A stretch of DNA of 64,000 bases from Botryosphaeria dothidea (Eukaryota > Ascomycota > Dothideomycetes > Botryosphaeriales > Botryosphaeriaceae). The position numbers and the translations under genes were made by a program. Every line of letters starts with the position of its first letter. Position 1 is the stretch's first letter. Of this stretch, positions 20,826 through 33,512 are shown in pieces. The stretch spans positions 1,178,001 through 1,242,000 of the forward strand of contig WWBZ02000051.1 in the NCBI GenBank assembly GCA_011503125.2, read 5' to 3'. Below the pieces are notes generated by a model. It did not search any database, had not been told where the DNA came from, and saw nothing but the letters and a program-made list of their open reading frames with translations.

Positions 20826-22448
20826 ATGGACCCAGCATCGTACCCACGTATCCCACACCCAGGCGCCAATAGCACCAACAGTGACAACGCCTCAATCGCC
20901 ACAACCACTGCCGCGCCACCACTTAGTAGCAGCAACGTCCATGGAACCAGCGCCACGGCCGCAAGGCGAACCAAGCCTCCCACTACCTGGGCGCACATCA
21001 GCGCCGCTGTGCTTGAGTCGCTACGTGATCTCCACTACGTGCTGTCGCTAGCCGGGGTCGTTGAGCACGTCTCACCCAACAGCGCAGCGTTGCTGGGGTA
21101 CTCACCCGAGCAATTGGTCGGCACCGTGTTAGCAGATCATGTGCACGAAGACGACACACCTGTCTACAGGGACGAGTTACGCGAGTCCTCATCGACGGGC
21201 CGTCAGTTTCGCTTCTACTGCCGCATTCGAAGCCGCACGGCTGTTACCGTGAGCGACACTGACGTGCGAGCCCTTCTGTCCCGTCAGGACGAAAAGTTCC
21301 AAGACCCATCACCTTTGCCGTCATACTCAATCTTCGAGATTATAGGCCGCTTCCACCAGAACATACGACCAGAGCCCGTCCCAGTCGGCTTCGGCCTAAT
21401 GGCCACGCCTCCTAGTGAAGATGGCATTTTCGTTCTCATGGCTCGGCCGTACCCGCTTACGCAGAGCACCAGACTCGATTCATTCCTCTCTCTCAAGATT
21501 GAAAATGCGCGGCTGACAGCCCAACTTGCCGCGCTGAAGGATGAACAGGAAGACGAGCCTCAAAGCAATGAGCAGGACCCGGACTATCCAGAACGCGAGC
21601 AACATTCAATGGCGGCGCCTAATTTCTCAACGGCCACGTTCCGTCGCCCAAGCGACGGCTTCCCCTGGTTCGACGCTACACCCTCCACCTTGGGATTGAC
21701 GACAGGCTCGGGGTCGTCGGCACAGGAGTCAGTATTCAGCAGTGGAAGCAGCAGCATGTTTGGGCCTGCCAGCAGCAACAGTACCAACAGCAACATGTCG
21801 TCGCGTCCGTTACCTGCCTCCGCGATCAAACCTAGCACTCCCCTCTCCGCAGGTCGGGCACTGACCAATACAACACCAGCCACCAGCAAGTCTCCGACTA
21901 ACACACCAACCGTTATGGAAGGTGACGTGGGCATCCCTTTCATCGTAAAAGCGCTTACAGGCGCTGCGGGCATTAAGAAGCGCGCAAAGCACGTCGAGGA
22001 CTATGTTTGCGCCTGGTGCAACACGACTGACTCGCCGGAATGGCGCAAGGGACCGGGTGGGCCGAAAAGTCTGTGCAATGCTTGTGGTTGTGAGTATTAA
22101 TCCCCTCTTCGCCCTTATCAGTCTGCGTTCCGCACTATTCTCTTTTCCTCTTTCATTGTCTCATCACCGTACATTCCGGCTTCTTTGCCTCTACGCCATT
22201 TAGCCTTACAACTCCTGCCAAATAAGAAAAGGCCATTCTCAAGAATCGGATATCGCGGAACTGCTAACACATTCGATCCAGTACGCTACGCCAAAGCGCG
22301 CAGAAAGTCCACAGCCCCAGGCAGCAGCGGCAACGGCGGCGGCGGAAGCGACAGCGGACGTGGTCCAGCCACGGGTCCGGACAGTGGTGGCAACGCTAGC
22401 GCAGGTGCTGCCGGGCCGGCGACGGCAGTTGGGCCCGTGGTTGCTTGA
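20826..22448 (+). CDS. wc-2: White collar 2 homologue, PAS-GATA regulator
   Basis: Predicted 476-residue transcription factor that partners the blue-light receptor White Collar 1 in the nucleus. Exons 20826-22089 and 22282-22448 are joined by a 192-nt intron that cuts the GATA finger right after CNACG, joining to LRYAKARRK. Residues about 55-235 form the PAS domain (LHYVLSLAGVVEHVSPNSAALLG and later MARPYP). A helical segment follows (IENARLTAQLAAL). The zinc finger at 395-420 has CX2CX18CX2C spacing with the SPEWRKGPGGPKSLC core, typical of WC-2. The end is Gly/Ser-rich. Inside the PAS coding part, 21249-21287 looks like a 39-nt in-frame intron (GTGAGC, CTGAC, CAG). If it is spliced, the protein loses 13 residues. 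The start ATG is the first one giving the family N-terminus. Confidence 0.9.
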
Positions 22449-23561
22449 TGCCAGTTCTTGCCTGCTTCTCACCAATACGCGTATACACATTTGCGGCTGA
22501 GAGAACGGGTGCGATTGTTGCATTCTTAGCTCTTGTCTTTTACTACTTGCCCCTTCTCCGCGATATATCTATTCATATTACCCGAAACGACTGGGAACGG
22601 CTGAGTAAAGGGCGGTTTTCTCTTTCATTTCTCTTTTTTTTTTCTGTTCGTTTCCTGCTGTTTTCCTTCCCTCTCTTGCTCGTTCCCTTTTCTTTTCCTT
22701 TTTTCACTCTTCATTTTCACCGAGCACGGAGCAAAGGGAGGTCATATTGCAGGGTTACCAATCCTCGAGAGAGGACCGAGTGTGAAACAGAGATGAGTAG
22801 ACAAGAAAGATGAACAGAAGAGAGAGAAAATGATTGAATAAAGATGTCTTATTCATCTCGCTAAAGAAGTAAACGGTTACTCGAAAAAGAGTTGCTTTCA
22901 AGAGGGGTATATTGTTGCTCTTTCTTGCATGCAAGGAAAGTCGACGCTATTCATGACGTTCGGAAAAAAGGGGGAAGGAAATCCTGCTACGGCTGGTCCC
23001 TTTGCCTTCTTTGGTTTCGCTGGAAGTATTTGAACATTTGCGGGAGAGACTCTTCTCCTTTCCAGGAAGTTTTTTTTTTTTTAAAAAATAAGAAAACTCC
23101 GGCTATCTTCTGGTTCTCCCGCCTTAATTACTCACACTTCTCCGCGGCCTTTTGCATTCTATATGCTCTCATGGGGGCTGGTCTAGACCCCTTCAGCCAA
23201 CTGGCCGGTGCGCCTGACCATTTATTTGTACAGCGGGGTGCTGCAGCCGATGGATTGGCGCCATTCCCATGGGCGGCCAGACCAGTTCTGCTGTTATGAG
23301 GAGTCGAAGCGTTCGCGCGGATGCAAGTGTGTTGCATCCTGACGGGAAAACCCATCCGGACGAATGCTCCACATCGGCACTGGCCGTCGGCTGTAATACC
23401 CTAACCCCCTGCAAGCATCCCGGCTACTGTTGTGGCGGGGAAGAGTGCTGCTGTCCACAGTTGTCCCGAATACCGGGAGGCGAAAAGAAGAGGGGCGACA
23501 ATCGGAGGTCGGTCCACACCAGCAATGACGTAAACGTTGATTCAGATCCACAAAGTGTGCA
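22449..23561. other. Convergent intergenic region
   Basis: This stretch lies between the converging wc-2 and histidine-kinase genes. From 22601 to 22720 there is a striking T/C-rich tract that probably lies in the wc-2 3' UTR. A T-run sits near 23071. A 135-codon frame (22892-23299) has no family feature and does not begin convincingly, so it is not called. Confidence 0.5.
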
Positions 23562-26500
23562 TCAGATCTGCCCCTTCACTTCAGCCAACCGGACGACCGC
23601 GTCGAGCCTCCGGCTCGCGAAGTACTGGGCGATCCCCTGGTCGAGTGTCTTAATGCTCATGGGCTTGACGAAAAACTCGTCGGCGCCGGCCTGCTTCGAC
23701 TGGCTCTTATCCTTGGGCGAGTCCTGGCCGGTGACTGTCGATCGTTAGTCTGAATAATGCGATGTGAAAGGTAGGTGTGAATTCTCACCGATGAAAACAA
23801 CCGCCGCATGCCGCCCCGCAGCCTTCTCGATCTCGCGAATCTGCTTGGTCGCCTCGATGCCGTCGCAGTTGGGCATCTGCAGGTCCATGAGGATAAGGTT
23901 GAACGGTTGCGTCTGCAGGTGCGCCTTGAACTGGGCGACGGCTTCGTTTCCGTCGATGGCGCAGGCGTAGGGGATGTGGCGCCTCTCGCAGTAGAGCTTG
24001 AAGATGCGCAAGTTGATGGCGTTATCGTCGACGAGCAGCGCCGAGACCGGCTCGACGATGTGCAGCTTGCGCGCCAGCAGGTTGTGCAATTGCTCGTTGG
24101 GGCCGACGGGGATGCCGTTAGTGAAGGGTGACCGGACGGGCTCCTGCTTCAGCTTCGCCCACGTCTCGTTGACTTCGCGGAGGATGTTGTGCAGGCGCGT
24201 GGAGAGAAAGGGCCCTTCGAAGAAGAGGATGCGGCTGTCAGTAGATGGGAGCCGCAGGGAGCGCGTGCTCACCCACGACGGGATGAGACAGACAGAGACA
24301 GACTGTGGGTCCACCTGTTTGTAATGTTCTCGGAATGACTTCTCGTCCTCGCTGAAGCTGACGATGTTGAGAGCACCGGCGGATACCTCTGATCGGACGT
24401 AGCCACGGTGTTCAAGGTAGTTCATGAAGTGTCGGATAAGTGAAAGAGCTGCCTCGCCCGTTGGTACTTCGTGGTAACGTTTGGGGATATCCCTCATCGT
24501 CGGAGGGTTGTACGGACACTGGTCAGTTGGGCAGGCAAACCCCGGATCTCGAAATTCGACGCGGAAGTGAGACCCCTTTCCGATCGCGGAAGAAACCAGA
24601 GAAACGGACCCGTTCATCGAGTTGGCGATTTTGGAAGAAATCGTAAGGCCCAGTCCAACTCCTCGAGTATGAGAGTCACCTTTCTCGTACGCCTCAAAGA
24701 TGCGGCGCTGATCTTCCTTGTTGATGCCGATTCCTGTATCCATGACGTCGAACTGCAGCACCGAGTAGTCCGTCTTCGCTGTTATCAGAATTAAGACGCT
24801 TCCGTTGTTTGTTGATTGAATAGCGTTCAGGATGAGTGATTGTAAGCATTCTTTGAGAAGGCCAATGTCGATGGTGATAATGCTACATTCAAAAGTGAGT
24901 TGATTATCGAAGAGTACAGAAGTCGAAGCAAGTTCTTCCTCTGGAAGCATCAAAGAAATGTCTCGTAGGATGTCGGCTTCCAGCTGGTTAAGTTCGTAAA
25001 GTGAAGCGGGCTTCATGGTGTGACTTGACTCTGCCCAGCGATTTAGCATCAACATATTGTTGACGGTCGACACGAGTTCACGACCGGAGTTCTTTATGGC
25101 TTGAAGGTAGAGCCGCGCGTTCTTAGCAACCAAAGGATCCAAGGCAGTTTTCGTGGCATCGTCTCCGTTGGGTGTGCTATTGGAAAGGTCGGGTACGCGT
25201 CGTGAGAAGAGCTCCTCCCCAAGTAATTCCACAGATCCTAAGATACCATGGATAGGAGTCCGAAGCTGATGAGTGATTCCTCTGAGAAAAGTTTCCTTGG
25301 CTTTCAGCGCTTCTGTGAGGAGACGCTCGTTATAGAAGTCGGCCAGAATGCCAGAGCACGTTCCCACAAACCAGGAATCTACATCGTCGAAGACCAGCTG
25401 TACGTCTTTCGACGATACAACCAAATAATGAGGAAGCGGCTGTTTCCGGCAGCGGGCTACTATCGCACGGATGGTCCTATCCGATTCAAGGCCACGGTGG
25501 TTTTGAGTGGCGATCAGCGTTTCCAAAAAATCGGTGTCTTCCCACAAGCCGTCCAGGACTTCAGAAAATCCAATGGATGACCGGTTCTCCAAGCTGATCG
25601 AGCCGTTGGTCGAACCCTGGAGCATTATGGTTGCATCGGGGTATACACCCTGTAAGGCTTGTTTGACAAGATCCTCGACTGTTCGCTGGGTTGCCTGTGA
25701 CTTGATTCTGGAAATGATGTCACCCATCAGCTGACGTTGGCGTTGGCGATTGATGCGCGACCTGTTGACAATCTCGGCGCTCAGGATGTCTGCGAAACGT
25801 GAGAGAGCTGCTTGCTTCTCCGCGCTCAGCCCGTCTGTCTCAGAATTCGCGGCAACGCACAATGAGCCAAGCGCCACGTACTGCCCGTTTTCGGTCTCGC
25901 AGCGCAGCTGAGCTCCGGCGTAGCTACGTAATCCTCCTTCTTGGACGTGTGGGGAGTTGCGGAAGCGCCAGTCTGCTAGCATGTTTGGAAGAACGAAGAT
26001 CTGGGGCAAGTTCAATAGACGTCGCAACCCGACAGGAGTCTACTTACTCCGCATCGCTGGTTTATGGTGTGAGCGCAGGTGCTTTCTCTCCTGGGGAGTT
26101 TTGCTAATGGCAGTCCGTCCGTGACTATCCTTGTGTCTGTAGATGATTAGCCTGGCCAAGATCGAAGCTGGATAGATAGAGAGCATACATGCGTCCTCAG
26201 ACAATATGCCCATGATTACAAACTCCCAGCCGATGAAGGTGCGCACAAGCCTGACAATGTCCTGCAGCTTCCGGAGCAAGTCTTCATCTCCGGCAATTCC
26301 TCTCGTATAGTACCACGTCATGGTCAATCGGAGGCGCTCATTGCGGGACAGAGTAGGGAAAAGATAGTGGTTGGAGAAGCTTTCGGGCTGAGGGGGCAGC
26401 GGAGTGGTGAGGGGGCTCGTTGTTCCTTCGGCATAGTGGAGTTGATGCTGGTCTTTGTTGAAGCGGTCCAGCGGCTTGTCAGCGTGTTCTTGGTCGAATA

Positions 26501-26630
26501 TGGGGGCGATCTTGGAGGGGCGATGCGGCAGAGTGGGAGTGTCGGAATCGGAACGTTTGAAGAGGCGGTCTACTTTGGGGAAGTATGAGATGGAGCGCTG
26601 CTGCGGAGGCTCTGTCATTGTGAGGGACAT
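23562..26630 (-). CDS. GAF-domain hybrid histidine kinase
   Basis: Predicted 971-residue sensor kinase of a fungal phosphorelay feeding the Hog/Skn7-type response. Four exons: 26630-26189, 26136-26048, 26000-23789 and 23734-23562. Order: disordered N-terminus (1-100); GAF region (about 120-345, with ESTCAHT and LPNMLADWRF); coiled linker; HisKA with the phospho-acceptor His421 in GITHQLRTP; HATPase with N-box, DTGIGI and GVGLGL; and a receiver domain with LLVDDN, the phospho-Asp883 in LILMDLQMP and Lys938 in FVKP. All catalytic residues are present. No membrane span or phytochrome domain is seen, so it should be a soluble sensor of unknown ligand. The start ATG at 26630 was chosen because the upstream in-frame codons are not ATG. 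Confidence 0.92.
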
Positions 26631-27668
26631 GGCGAAGGCTGCTGTGCCACCACTGCCACACAAAGGCCAGCTGGGCCGACTGCGGAAAAGGGACCCGGAT
26701 GTCGGTGGGAGAGGGGTGGGTTATTTTAGCAGCGTATGAAGCGCGGGGCGAGGCCGTTGGCGCTACGGGTTGGAGGTAATCATGTAAGCGGCTTAGGGTC
26801 GCAACGACGCTAGAGAAGAGCCATTGACGAGGCCAGAGGTGCTCAGCTCGGCACCTGACCTAAGCGCACCTGCTCGTGGTCCCTGGTGGCCTGATGGTAC
26901 CTGGGAGGAGGGAGTTGAGGCATGATGGATTGCGGGCGGACAAGGATGGGCGAGATGCTTCTTCCCGCAGGGATTGCCGAGCGCGGACGGCGAGGACGCT
27001 CATTATTGTTGCGCTAAAATGTCGCCGCACGCTAGCTACCTGCCGGTTTCCCACAATCTGGCCAGCCAACGGCCGCTGCACTGCTCCGGCCTTTTTGGTC
27101 GCCGGTGACTGCCACGTCCTCACCAACCGGAGCTGCTATGCCTTTTCCTTTCAGCGTCCCCGCGAACACCGCTCCTGCATTGGACCCTCGCCGTTTTGGG
27201 CCAAGAAGCTTGTCTTTGTCTCAGTCCACAAGCCCGGTGACCGAATTTAGCGCCAACAGGCGAGTCGTGGCTCGCAAAAGTGGGCGCATGTTTAGGCGGC
27301 CGCATAGTTGTAGAGTCTAAGCACAGAGACAGGTTCGACTTGCAATTGTGCCCTCGGGCTTCGGCATCCACGATTTATGTATAGTTGGCGTGCAAACGTC
27401 GTCAATCTGTCCGCACACTTCAGCTCATCGCTAGATAAGAGTCTCGGATGCTTCATCTTCCCCGCAGCCCGGGTAATAACGTGCGTCGCCCCCTCTAGAC
27501 TCTTTGCCTACTCCTAGCTTTGGATCCGCCGTTCCGAATTATGACCAGGCGCCAAAGAGCCCTGCCAGACCGTGTTTTCCCAAAGTCATAACTCTGAACC
27601 ACAGATCACTGCCGATTCCGGAACCTGTTCTCATTAAGAAATCATCATTACCCGCCCCTGCTCCCCCG
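26631..27668. other. Intergenic region upstream of the kinase
   Basis: Roughly the first half is likely promoter of the minus-strand histidine kinase, and the far end is 3' flank of the esterase. Short frames in both directions are featureless. No RNA gene was seen. Confidence 0.5.
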
Positions 27669-29752
27669 TCAGTAGTTCGCGCTGGGGTCTCCAGTAAAGT
27701 TTACCAGGCTCTGTGGCTGCACCGTCCCCGGCACAGCGTATCCGCCCACATTGGTCACGGCCGCCGCCAGCTCGAGGATGAAGTCGCACTCGCTCTTCGG
27801 TAGCTGGTCGTCCGTCGTCAGCGAGAATCCCAGGTTGCCCACGTTCAAGACGTTCCCCAGATTCTCGCCCCCGGTCGTCGGGCGAGGCCAGGTGATTGCC
27901 GGCGGGACGTTGATCTTGGCTGAATGCGTGTTTGGATCGCCGGCCCGCGCATGCGAGGTCAGGTACGACTGGTACGCGGTCGCGAATGACCCGAATCCAG
28001 GCAGCAGAGGGAAGGCAACGTCGCCGCCGAACGAGATGTAGATCTGGTAGAAGGTGGGCAACAGGTCGGTGCCGTGCCAGCCTGGAGTCACTGAGTACTG
28101 CATGTTCCAGGTACTACCCGCGTAAGCGTCCGTGAGGTAACGAGACCAACATGTGAATGAAGAGCCCCGAACGAACGCCTTCGTCCGCTCAACGACCGTG
28201 TCATACGTGTCATTGGTGGAAACAGGAGGGAAAAACTCAGAAATGGCAGCGTTGATTCCGGCCTCCTTGGTATAGTCTGGGAAGACTGAATCAATAAAGT
28301 CGTCAAACTGCTCGTCTGTCTGGATGTGGCCGTCGACGAAGAGCTCCGATTCATCAGCAGTATGACTGATGATTAGTGATTCCAAGTCCTTCCAATAGTT
28401 CCCTGACGACAGGTGAGCGACCGCCGGTGGGATATTTATGCTCACTACTTACCTGATGCAAACTCCAGCATGGGTAGCTGTCGGACATAGTCCCCGTCGG
28501 CACTGGGGCCTATGTTAAACGCCGACAGCGGAGCAGATCTGATGAATTCTTCATTCGCAGTGTCAAGAGTTTCCGGATCAGCGGCCCGAAGGCAGTCAAG
28601 GCCTTGATCGTCGCATCCAGCAAGCGCAGAGAAATTCCGGAAGCCTCTCTCGAGTCCACCTTTCCGATCCCACATGATCTGGAAAGCTGAACTTAGTGCC
28701 ACTCCTCTCTTGAACAAAGGATCAAGCGTGCCGCCCTGAGCCGTAAGATGATGAAGGATAGAGCCGGCGCCTGCACTCTCCCCCCTTAATTCATGTCAGC
28801 CCCCTATCAAGGAGAGTTTGAAAATAAGCTTACCACGCATTTACGTTGGTGGGGTCCCCACCCACGAGCCCGATATAGTCCTGGACCCATTGGAAAACCG
28901 CTACCAAGATAGTTAGCACTAGCCGAGAAAGGGAAATGCGAGTGGGCAACGGACCCCTCTGATCCCAGAACCCGGCGTTAGGCACGCCTTCATTCTCCAT
29001 AGTTTCTCCCGCAAGGAAACCGTACGTCCCCAGCCGATAGTTACCAGCAACGTAAATGGCATTGCCGCCGGTCTGCTGGATCAGGCCCGTGCCGCTGTAA
29101 AAGCCAATGATGTCGAGGGCGTCCTTGCTTCCGAAGACTGGATCTTTGTTAGGCCTCTGCATCCACTAAGGTGTAGAGCTACTTACCATATGCTCCTCCG
29201 TAGATCCAAACAATCACAGGTAAGCTGTGCGTGTCAGGATCACGGACAGCATCACCGGGAACAAACAGGTCCAAGAATAGGCAGTCCTCGGAACCACCTT
29301 CAAAAATGGGAACAGGAATGCCTGCCAGGAACTGGTTGATGGCGCCACCAATAGGAGCGTTGTTGCCCGGGCCGAGTAAGTTGAGCCCCTCGATCGGAGC
29401 TTGAACGCAGATCGGCCCGTAGCTCCCGTCTTGAATGGTTTCATTATTGGCTGGAGGCTGAGGCTTCCGCCAACGGTTTTCTCCGGTTGGTGGTGCGGCG
29501 AACCTGATGTTCTTGAATGTGTACACCTAGCAAAAGTTAGTGCTGTGTGGTCGAAGTGGAATGTGATTTGCCCACATCAGCATCCGCGTTGTAGTCAGAT
29601 GCCCGCCATGTGCCGTAAGGGAGAGTCAGTGTGGGTAACTCGTCCTGCCGTTTGTCGAACTTGACGCCAAGATCTACGCCTAGCGGCTGAGCTGCAGGAG
29701 CAGCGTGCACAGCACCGGCTAGCAGGCAGATCAGAAAGCTGGAGAAGTGCAT
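27669..29752 (-). CDS. Secreted type-B carboxylesterase/lipase
   Basis: Predicted 610-residue alpha/beta hydrolase. Six exons: 29752-29576, 29526-29187, 29137-28955, 28900-28834, 28784-28453 and 28402-27669. The five introns are only 49-54 nt. Residues 1-20 form a signal peptide (MHFSSFLICLLAGAVHAAP). Family landmarks in order: KNIRFAAPP, EDCLFLDLFVP, VIVWIYGGAY (oxyanion-hole region), DQRAVFQWVQ and the nucleophile elbow GESAGAG with Ser259. The catalytic His is probably His476 in GWHGTD. I cannot fix the acid residue with certainty. The exon 3 donor is GTCCGT and the exon 1 donor GTGGGC, both weak but supported by protein continuity. Such enzymes cleave ester bonds in lipids or aromatic esters. 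The exact substrate is unknown. It is divergent from the neighbouring Zn2Cys6 regulator. Confidence 0.9.
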
Positions 29753-31245
29753 GCTGAACCTGATTGGCTGGACGACTAGGCTGGTCTGCGAGGGGATAAC
29801 ACACACTTGGTCCACATGTGCAGGTACCGATCTCCATGATATACACTTGACTTACCGTCGGTATCCGAGGCTTCACGAGGCAAGAATTGATGGCTCGGCT
29901 TGTTAATTAGAACGAAAGCCCAGTTTCGTCGTCAGGCATCCCCACCCTCGGTCCGTTTATGTTTCACCGCAGATTTTCCTGCGCGTCTATGCATTTTGGC
30001 AGGCCTCCAATGGCAATGGTGCCTCTTCAGGAGAATATTGCGAGGAAAGAGATGCAACAAGGCATTGACAAGGCGGGAGGAAGATCAAAGGAGCCAATCA
30101 ACTGATCACCAGTACGACACAGGTTTTTTTTTTTTTGCGCAATTTTCATGCAGTACCGTCGTGCTTGGATTTTCAATTTTCGTGGTGATGTGGTTCTCGA
30201 TGGGGAAACCGGGGTAGAGTGCGGGGGAGCCACTCGGCTGGGCTGAAGGCAGCCGAGAAAGGCCGCCAGGCGGTCTGGCAGCAGCACGAGCGCGCATAAG
30301 AAAACTGGGCTGATGAGGTGGCTTATAGAAGCGTTTCTCATACGGGAAACCACTCCTGGATGTCAGACCGGCATCAGTTGAAAAAGAAGCCGGATTCAGC
30401 AGCTCCTCCGGAAAGATGCACGACGAGTGAGGATTCAAGCGGGTCTGCTGACTGAACAGCCGCTCCGCCTGGCGGCTGGATGGGCGAGCCGTATCTCCGT
30501 CGGTGTGTTGTTACTCCAGCCGTCCAGTAATGCGTAGGTGAGCGACTGGTAGCCTTGTCCTAAATGCGAAGTCTAGAGTCACGTTGACCGGATCGGCCAG
30601 GCCTGACAATGCGGATTTGTACAAAATAAGCGAGCGGTCCTTCAGATGATAGGCTTTAGCTTCCTGGGCGTCGTGTTGAAAACGCGGGGCAGGATTCCCA
30701 AGGCACCACGATCGAAGTTCAAAATCCCGGCGACGAGACGTCCATAAGCGAGCATGTAAGGCTTAACGACACCGGGCGACCCCTCCGCAAGGTGGCAATC
30801 AGTGCAACGAAGCTACCGTCCGGCGTGGAACGGCTCGGTCATCGCGATTTCAGGAAAAGGGCCCGGTGGAGCGCATGTTGGCGGAGGAATCCCCGGGTTT
30901 TCGTCAAGACTGGTGCCAGCAACAGCCTTGGAAAGAGCAAGGGCGAGAGTTAGATGCTAACAAGTTAAGACGAGAAATAGCGTCCAGAGAAGGCGGTGAC
31001 TGTAATGCCAGGCGTGCCACGAGGCACCTTGGCGCAATCCGGGTCACGAACCCAAGGAGCTTGAACGCATGACGAAGGCTGACTGAGATGATGGTGAACG
31101 AGGCCATCAATGGTGCTGGATGGGGAGGTGGGAGGAGGGGCGGTCGGCGGGCAGGAAGCGGACGCGCCGCCCTCGCCTTCCCTCGCGCTTTCCGTCGGAG
31201 AGCGAAATTCGTGACCGTTTCCCGCTCTTCCTCCGACCTTCCCTC
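29753..31245. promoter_or_regulatory. Divergent intergenic region
   Basis: This 1.5 kb region serves as upstream sequence for both the secreted esterase (-) and the Zn2Cys6 regulator (+). It has a 13-T run at 30124-30136. Frames inside are short, and no gene or RNA is recognised. CGG-containing half-sites of the kind Zn2Cys6 proteins bind occur, but in such GC-rich DNA they carry no weight on their own. Confidence 0.45.
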
Positions 31246-33412
31246 ATGGATTCCCCTCAGCAGCCCAGGCCCTACCGCAGCCATCGCGTTCCAGCATGTG
31301 ATAAATGCCGCCAGAGGAAAATCCGCTGCAAAATTGAGGTACCTGGGCGACCCTGTGAGCTCTGTGCTGAGAGAGGCTTCGACTGCCTATTTTCAGCTGC
31401 GCCTACCGCCGCTTCGCGTCAATCCACTGCCAATCATGGCACTACATCTTCGGAAAGGCCGCCGAAACGACCAAGATTGGAAGCTGTTTCATCACCACCA
31501 ATTTCTGGACCGCGCAGATCTCATTCTGGGCCGCCCAAAAGTAGCTCCCGACGTCCTGCCGCAGAATCGGCGCAGAGCACTCCCTTCACTGAGATCACCG
31601 GTTCAGCTTTGCGTCACGGAAGCCATGGAGCATCCAACAATGTTGGAGAGTCTTCTATCGTTGTTGGGCCAATGGTCGCTGAGGATGTCCAAATTCTCCA
31701 GCAGTACCTAACAGCCGAACCCCGAGCCGACCCGCAATCCAGAGAACCCTACAGCGTTATTTCAAACGCGCCCGAAAGCCCCATGATCTACCTCTCAGTG
31801 CCGAGGCGCAGAGAAGGCTCGAGGTCAATCAAAGATCCAGGGCATGACCAGCGGGAAATTCTGGAGCAAATTATTGGACCGAAGAAACAGGATGTGATTA
31901 AGCTTTACTTCAAACATATCCATCCTGCTTTTCCAGTGCTGGACGAAGAGCCCTTCACAGAGACCGATGGGAATTCTATATCTTCTGCACTTTTATGTGA
32001 GGTTTGCGCGATCTCTCTGACCTTCTGGTATCAATCAAACACGCTCAGACTTCACCGCTGCCCCAGTGAACAATACTTTTGGAATCTTGCCATTGCTGCC
32101 TTGCAGGAGGATTTTCTTGCACCAAACCTACTCACGTTATATCCGTCTATTGTTGATCTACTTGGAAGGCCAGTTGGCTCAGTGCAAGGAAATGTCGTCA
32201 ACGCCGGGAGGACAATGGCATTGGCACATACACTCGGATTGAATCGCGATCCCAGTGCATGGAGGATCCCTGATCGAGACAAGCGTAGGAGAAAACGGCT
32301 ATTTTGGGGCTGTATGGTTCTCGATCAATGGTATGGCCCTCTGGTGCAACCACACCGTCGTTTTGCTGACCATATCAGGTCCAGCTTTGCACACGGTGTT
32401 CCTCCCTCCATACTCCGAAAGCAGTATGACGTACCATTGCCTTCCATCTCGGTCCTCTTAACGCCTGAGAATGACAGCGATGACCGCGTCAAAGCCGCAG
32501 TGTGCTTCGTCCAGCTTTGCAGGCTCTCTCAACTCCTTGGAGATGTTCTTCCGTCGGTGTACGATCTCAGCGAGCCGCACAAAGATATGGCGAGAGAGTT
32601 ACGACGTCTTGAGTGTGATCTCGATGAGTGGGAGGCGAGTCTTCCCGAATACCTTCAGGTCGAAGCTATTGAAAATGGAACATCCGTGTCTGGTGCCAGT
32701 AGCCTGCGTTTTGGATATCTTTCTGTCAGAATGCTTTTGTGCAGGGTATCTTTGAGGGTATGATTTCTCACTTGCTGTTGACTTGGATAGCCTTTCACAT
32801 GCAAAGTTCCCGAGGCTAACTTAGCAGGCACAGGTCGCATCTCGTGATAATGCACCCGACGGTAACGATATCCGTCAATATCACGTGACTATCCTCCGTC
32901 GAGCAGCTACACGCATAGCAGATTTCATCATTTCACTGCAAAGCTGCCATCTGAAAGAGTTCTGGCTCTCATGTAAATACCAATCCTCACCATTATGTCG
33001 CTTTCCGTAGCTGACACTGTTGATAGTCACAGGCCACCTCATTGCTTCTGCGGCAACGATTTTACTTCGTTGCGCCGTTGACACTGCAGATGCTACTGTA
33101 GCTGAAGGATGCAAGGACTCTCTCAAGTCCCTTCAGACGAGATTGCATCAGGCCAAAAACCAAGACAACTGGGACCTTGCAGATATGTTCATTCGGCGCT
33201 GCAACGAGCCCATTTCCAGAATCACAGCAATGTCACACTCAGAAACACGAGAACGCACCACCACAGCGCAGATTATCGAAGAGCGTCAGCGCCACACGGT
33301 CTCCGAAGGGCCAGCCGATGTCAGCCTGAGCACATATTCGGAGTTCACCCTTCCGATAGATCCATTGGAATATCCCTGGGAGTCGTTGTGGGACATGCTC
33401 GAAGGACCTTAA
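31246..33412 (+). CDS. Zn2Cys6 transcription factor (fungal_trans)
   Basis: Predicted 678-residue nuclear regulator in three exons: 31246-32757, 32828-32972 and 33033-33412. The binuclear zinc cluster is at the N-terminus: Cys18, 21, 28, 37, 40 and 47 (CX2CX6CX8CX2CX6C). A basic Pro/Arg/Lys linker (PPKRPRLE) follows. The middle contains the fungal_trans homology domain (KLYFKHIHPAFPVLDEEPF, ALAHTLGLNRDPSAWRIP, RRKRLFWGCMVLDQW). Intron 1 has closely spaced acceptors (TTAGCAG), so the protein may vary by one residue at that joint. The neighbours are an esterase and an aminotransferase, which this regulator might control. Its target pathway is not known. Confidence 0.9.
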
Positions 33413-33512
33413 GGGATCATGTAGTACTACTTCAAACCTGCATCCAACAAGGAGAATTAACACCAAAAATAAACATTAATTTTCGCATCCAATACCCAGA
33501 CTCTAATCCACA

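Noticed and set aside
30660..30745. GTTCAAAATCCC resembling a tRNA T-arm
   Set aside because: No matching acceptor stem, D-arm or anticodon arm can be folded around it.
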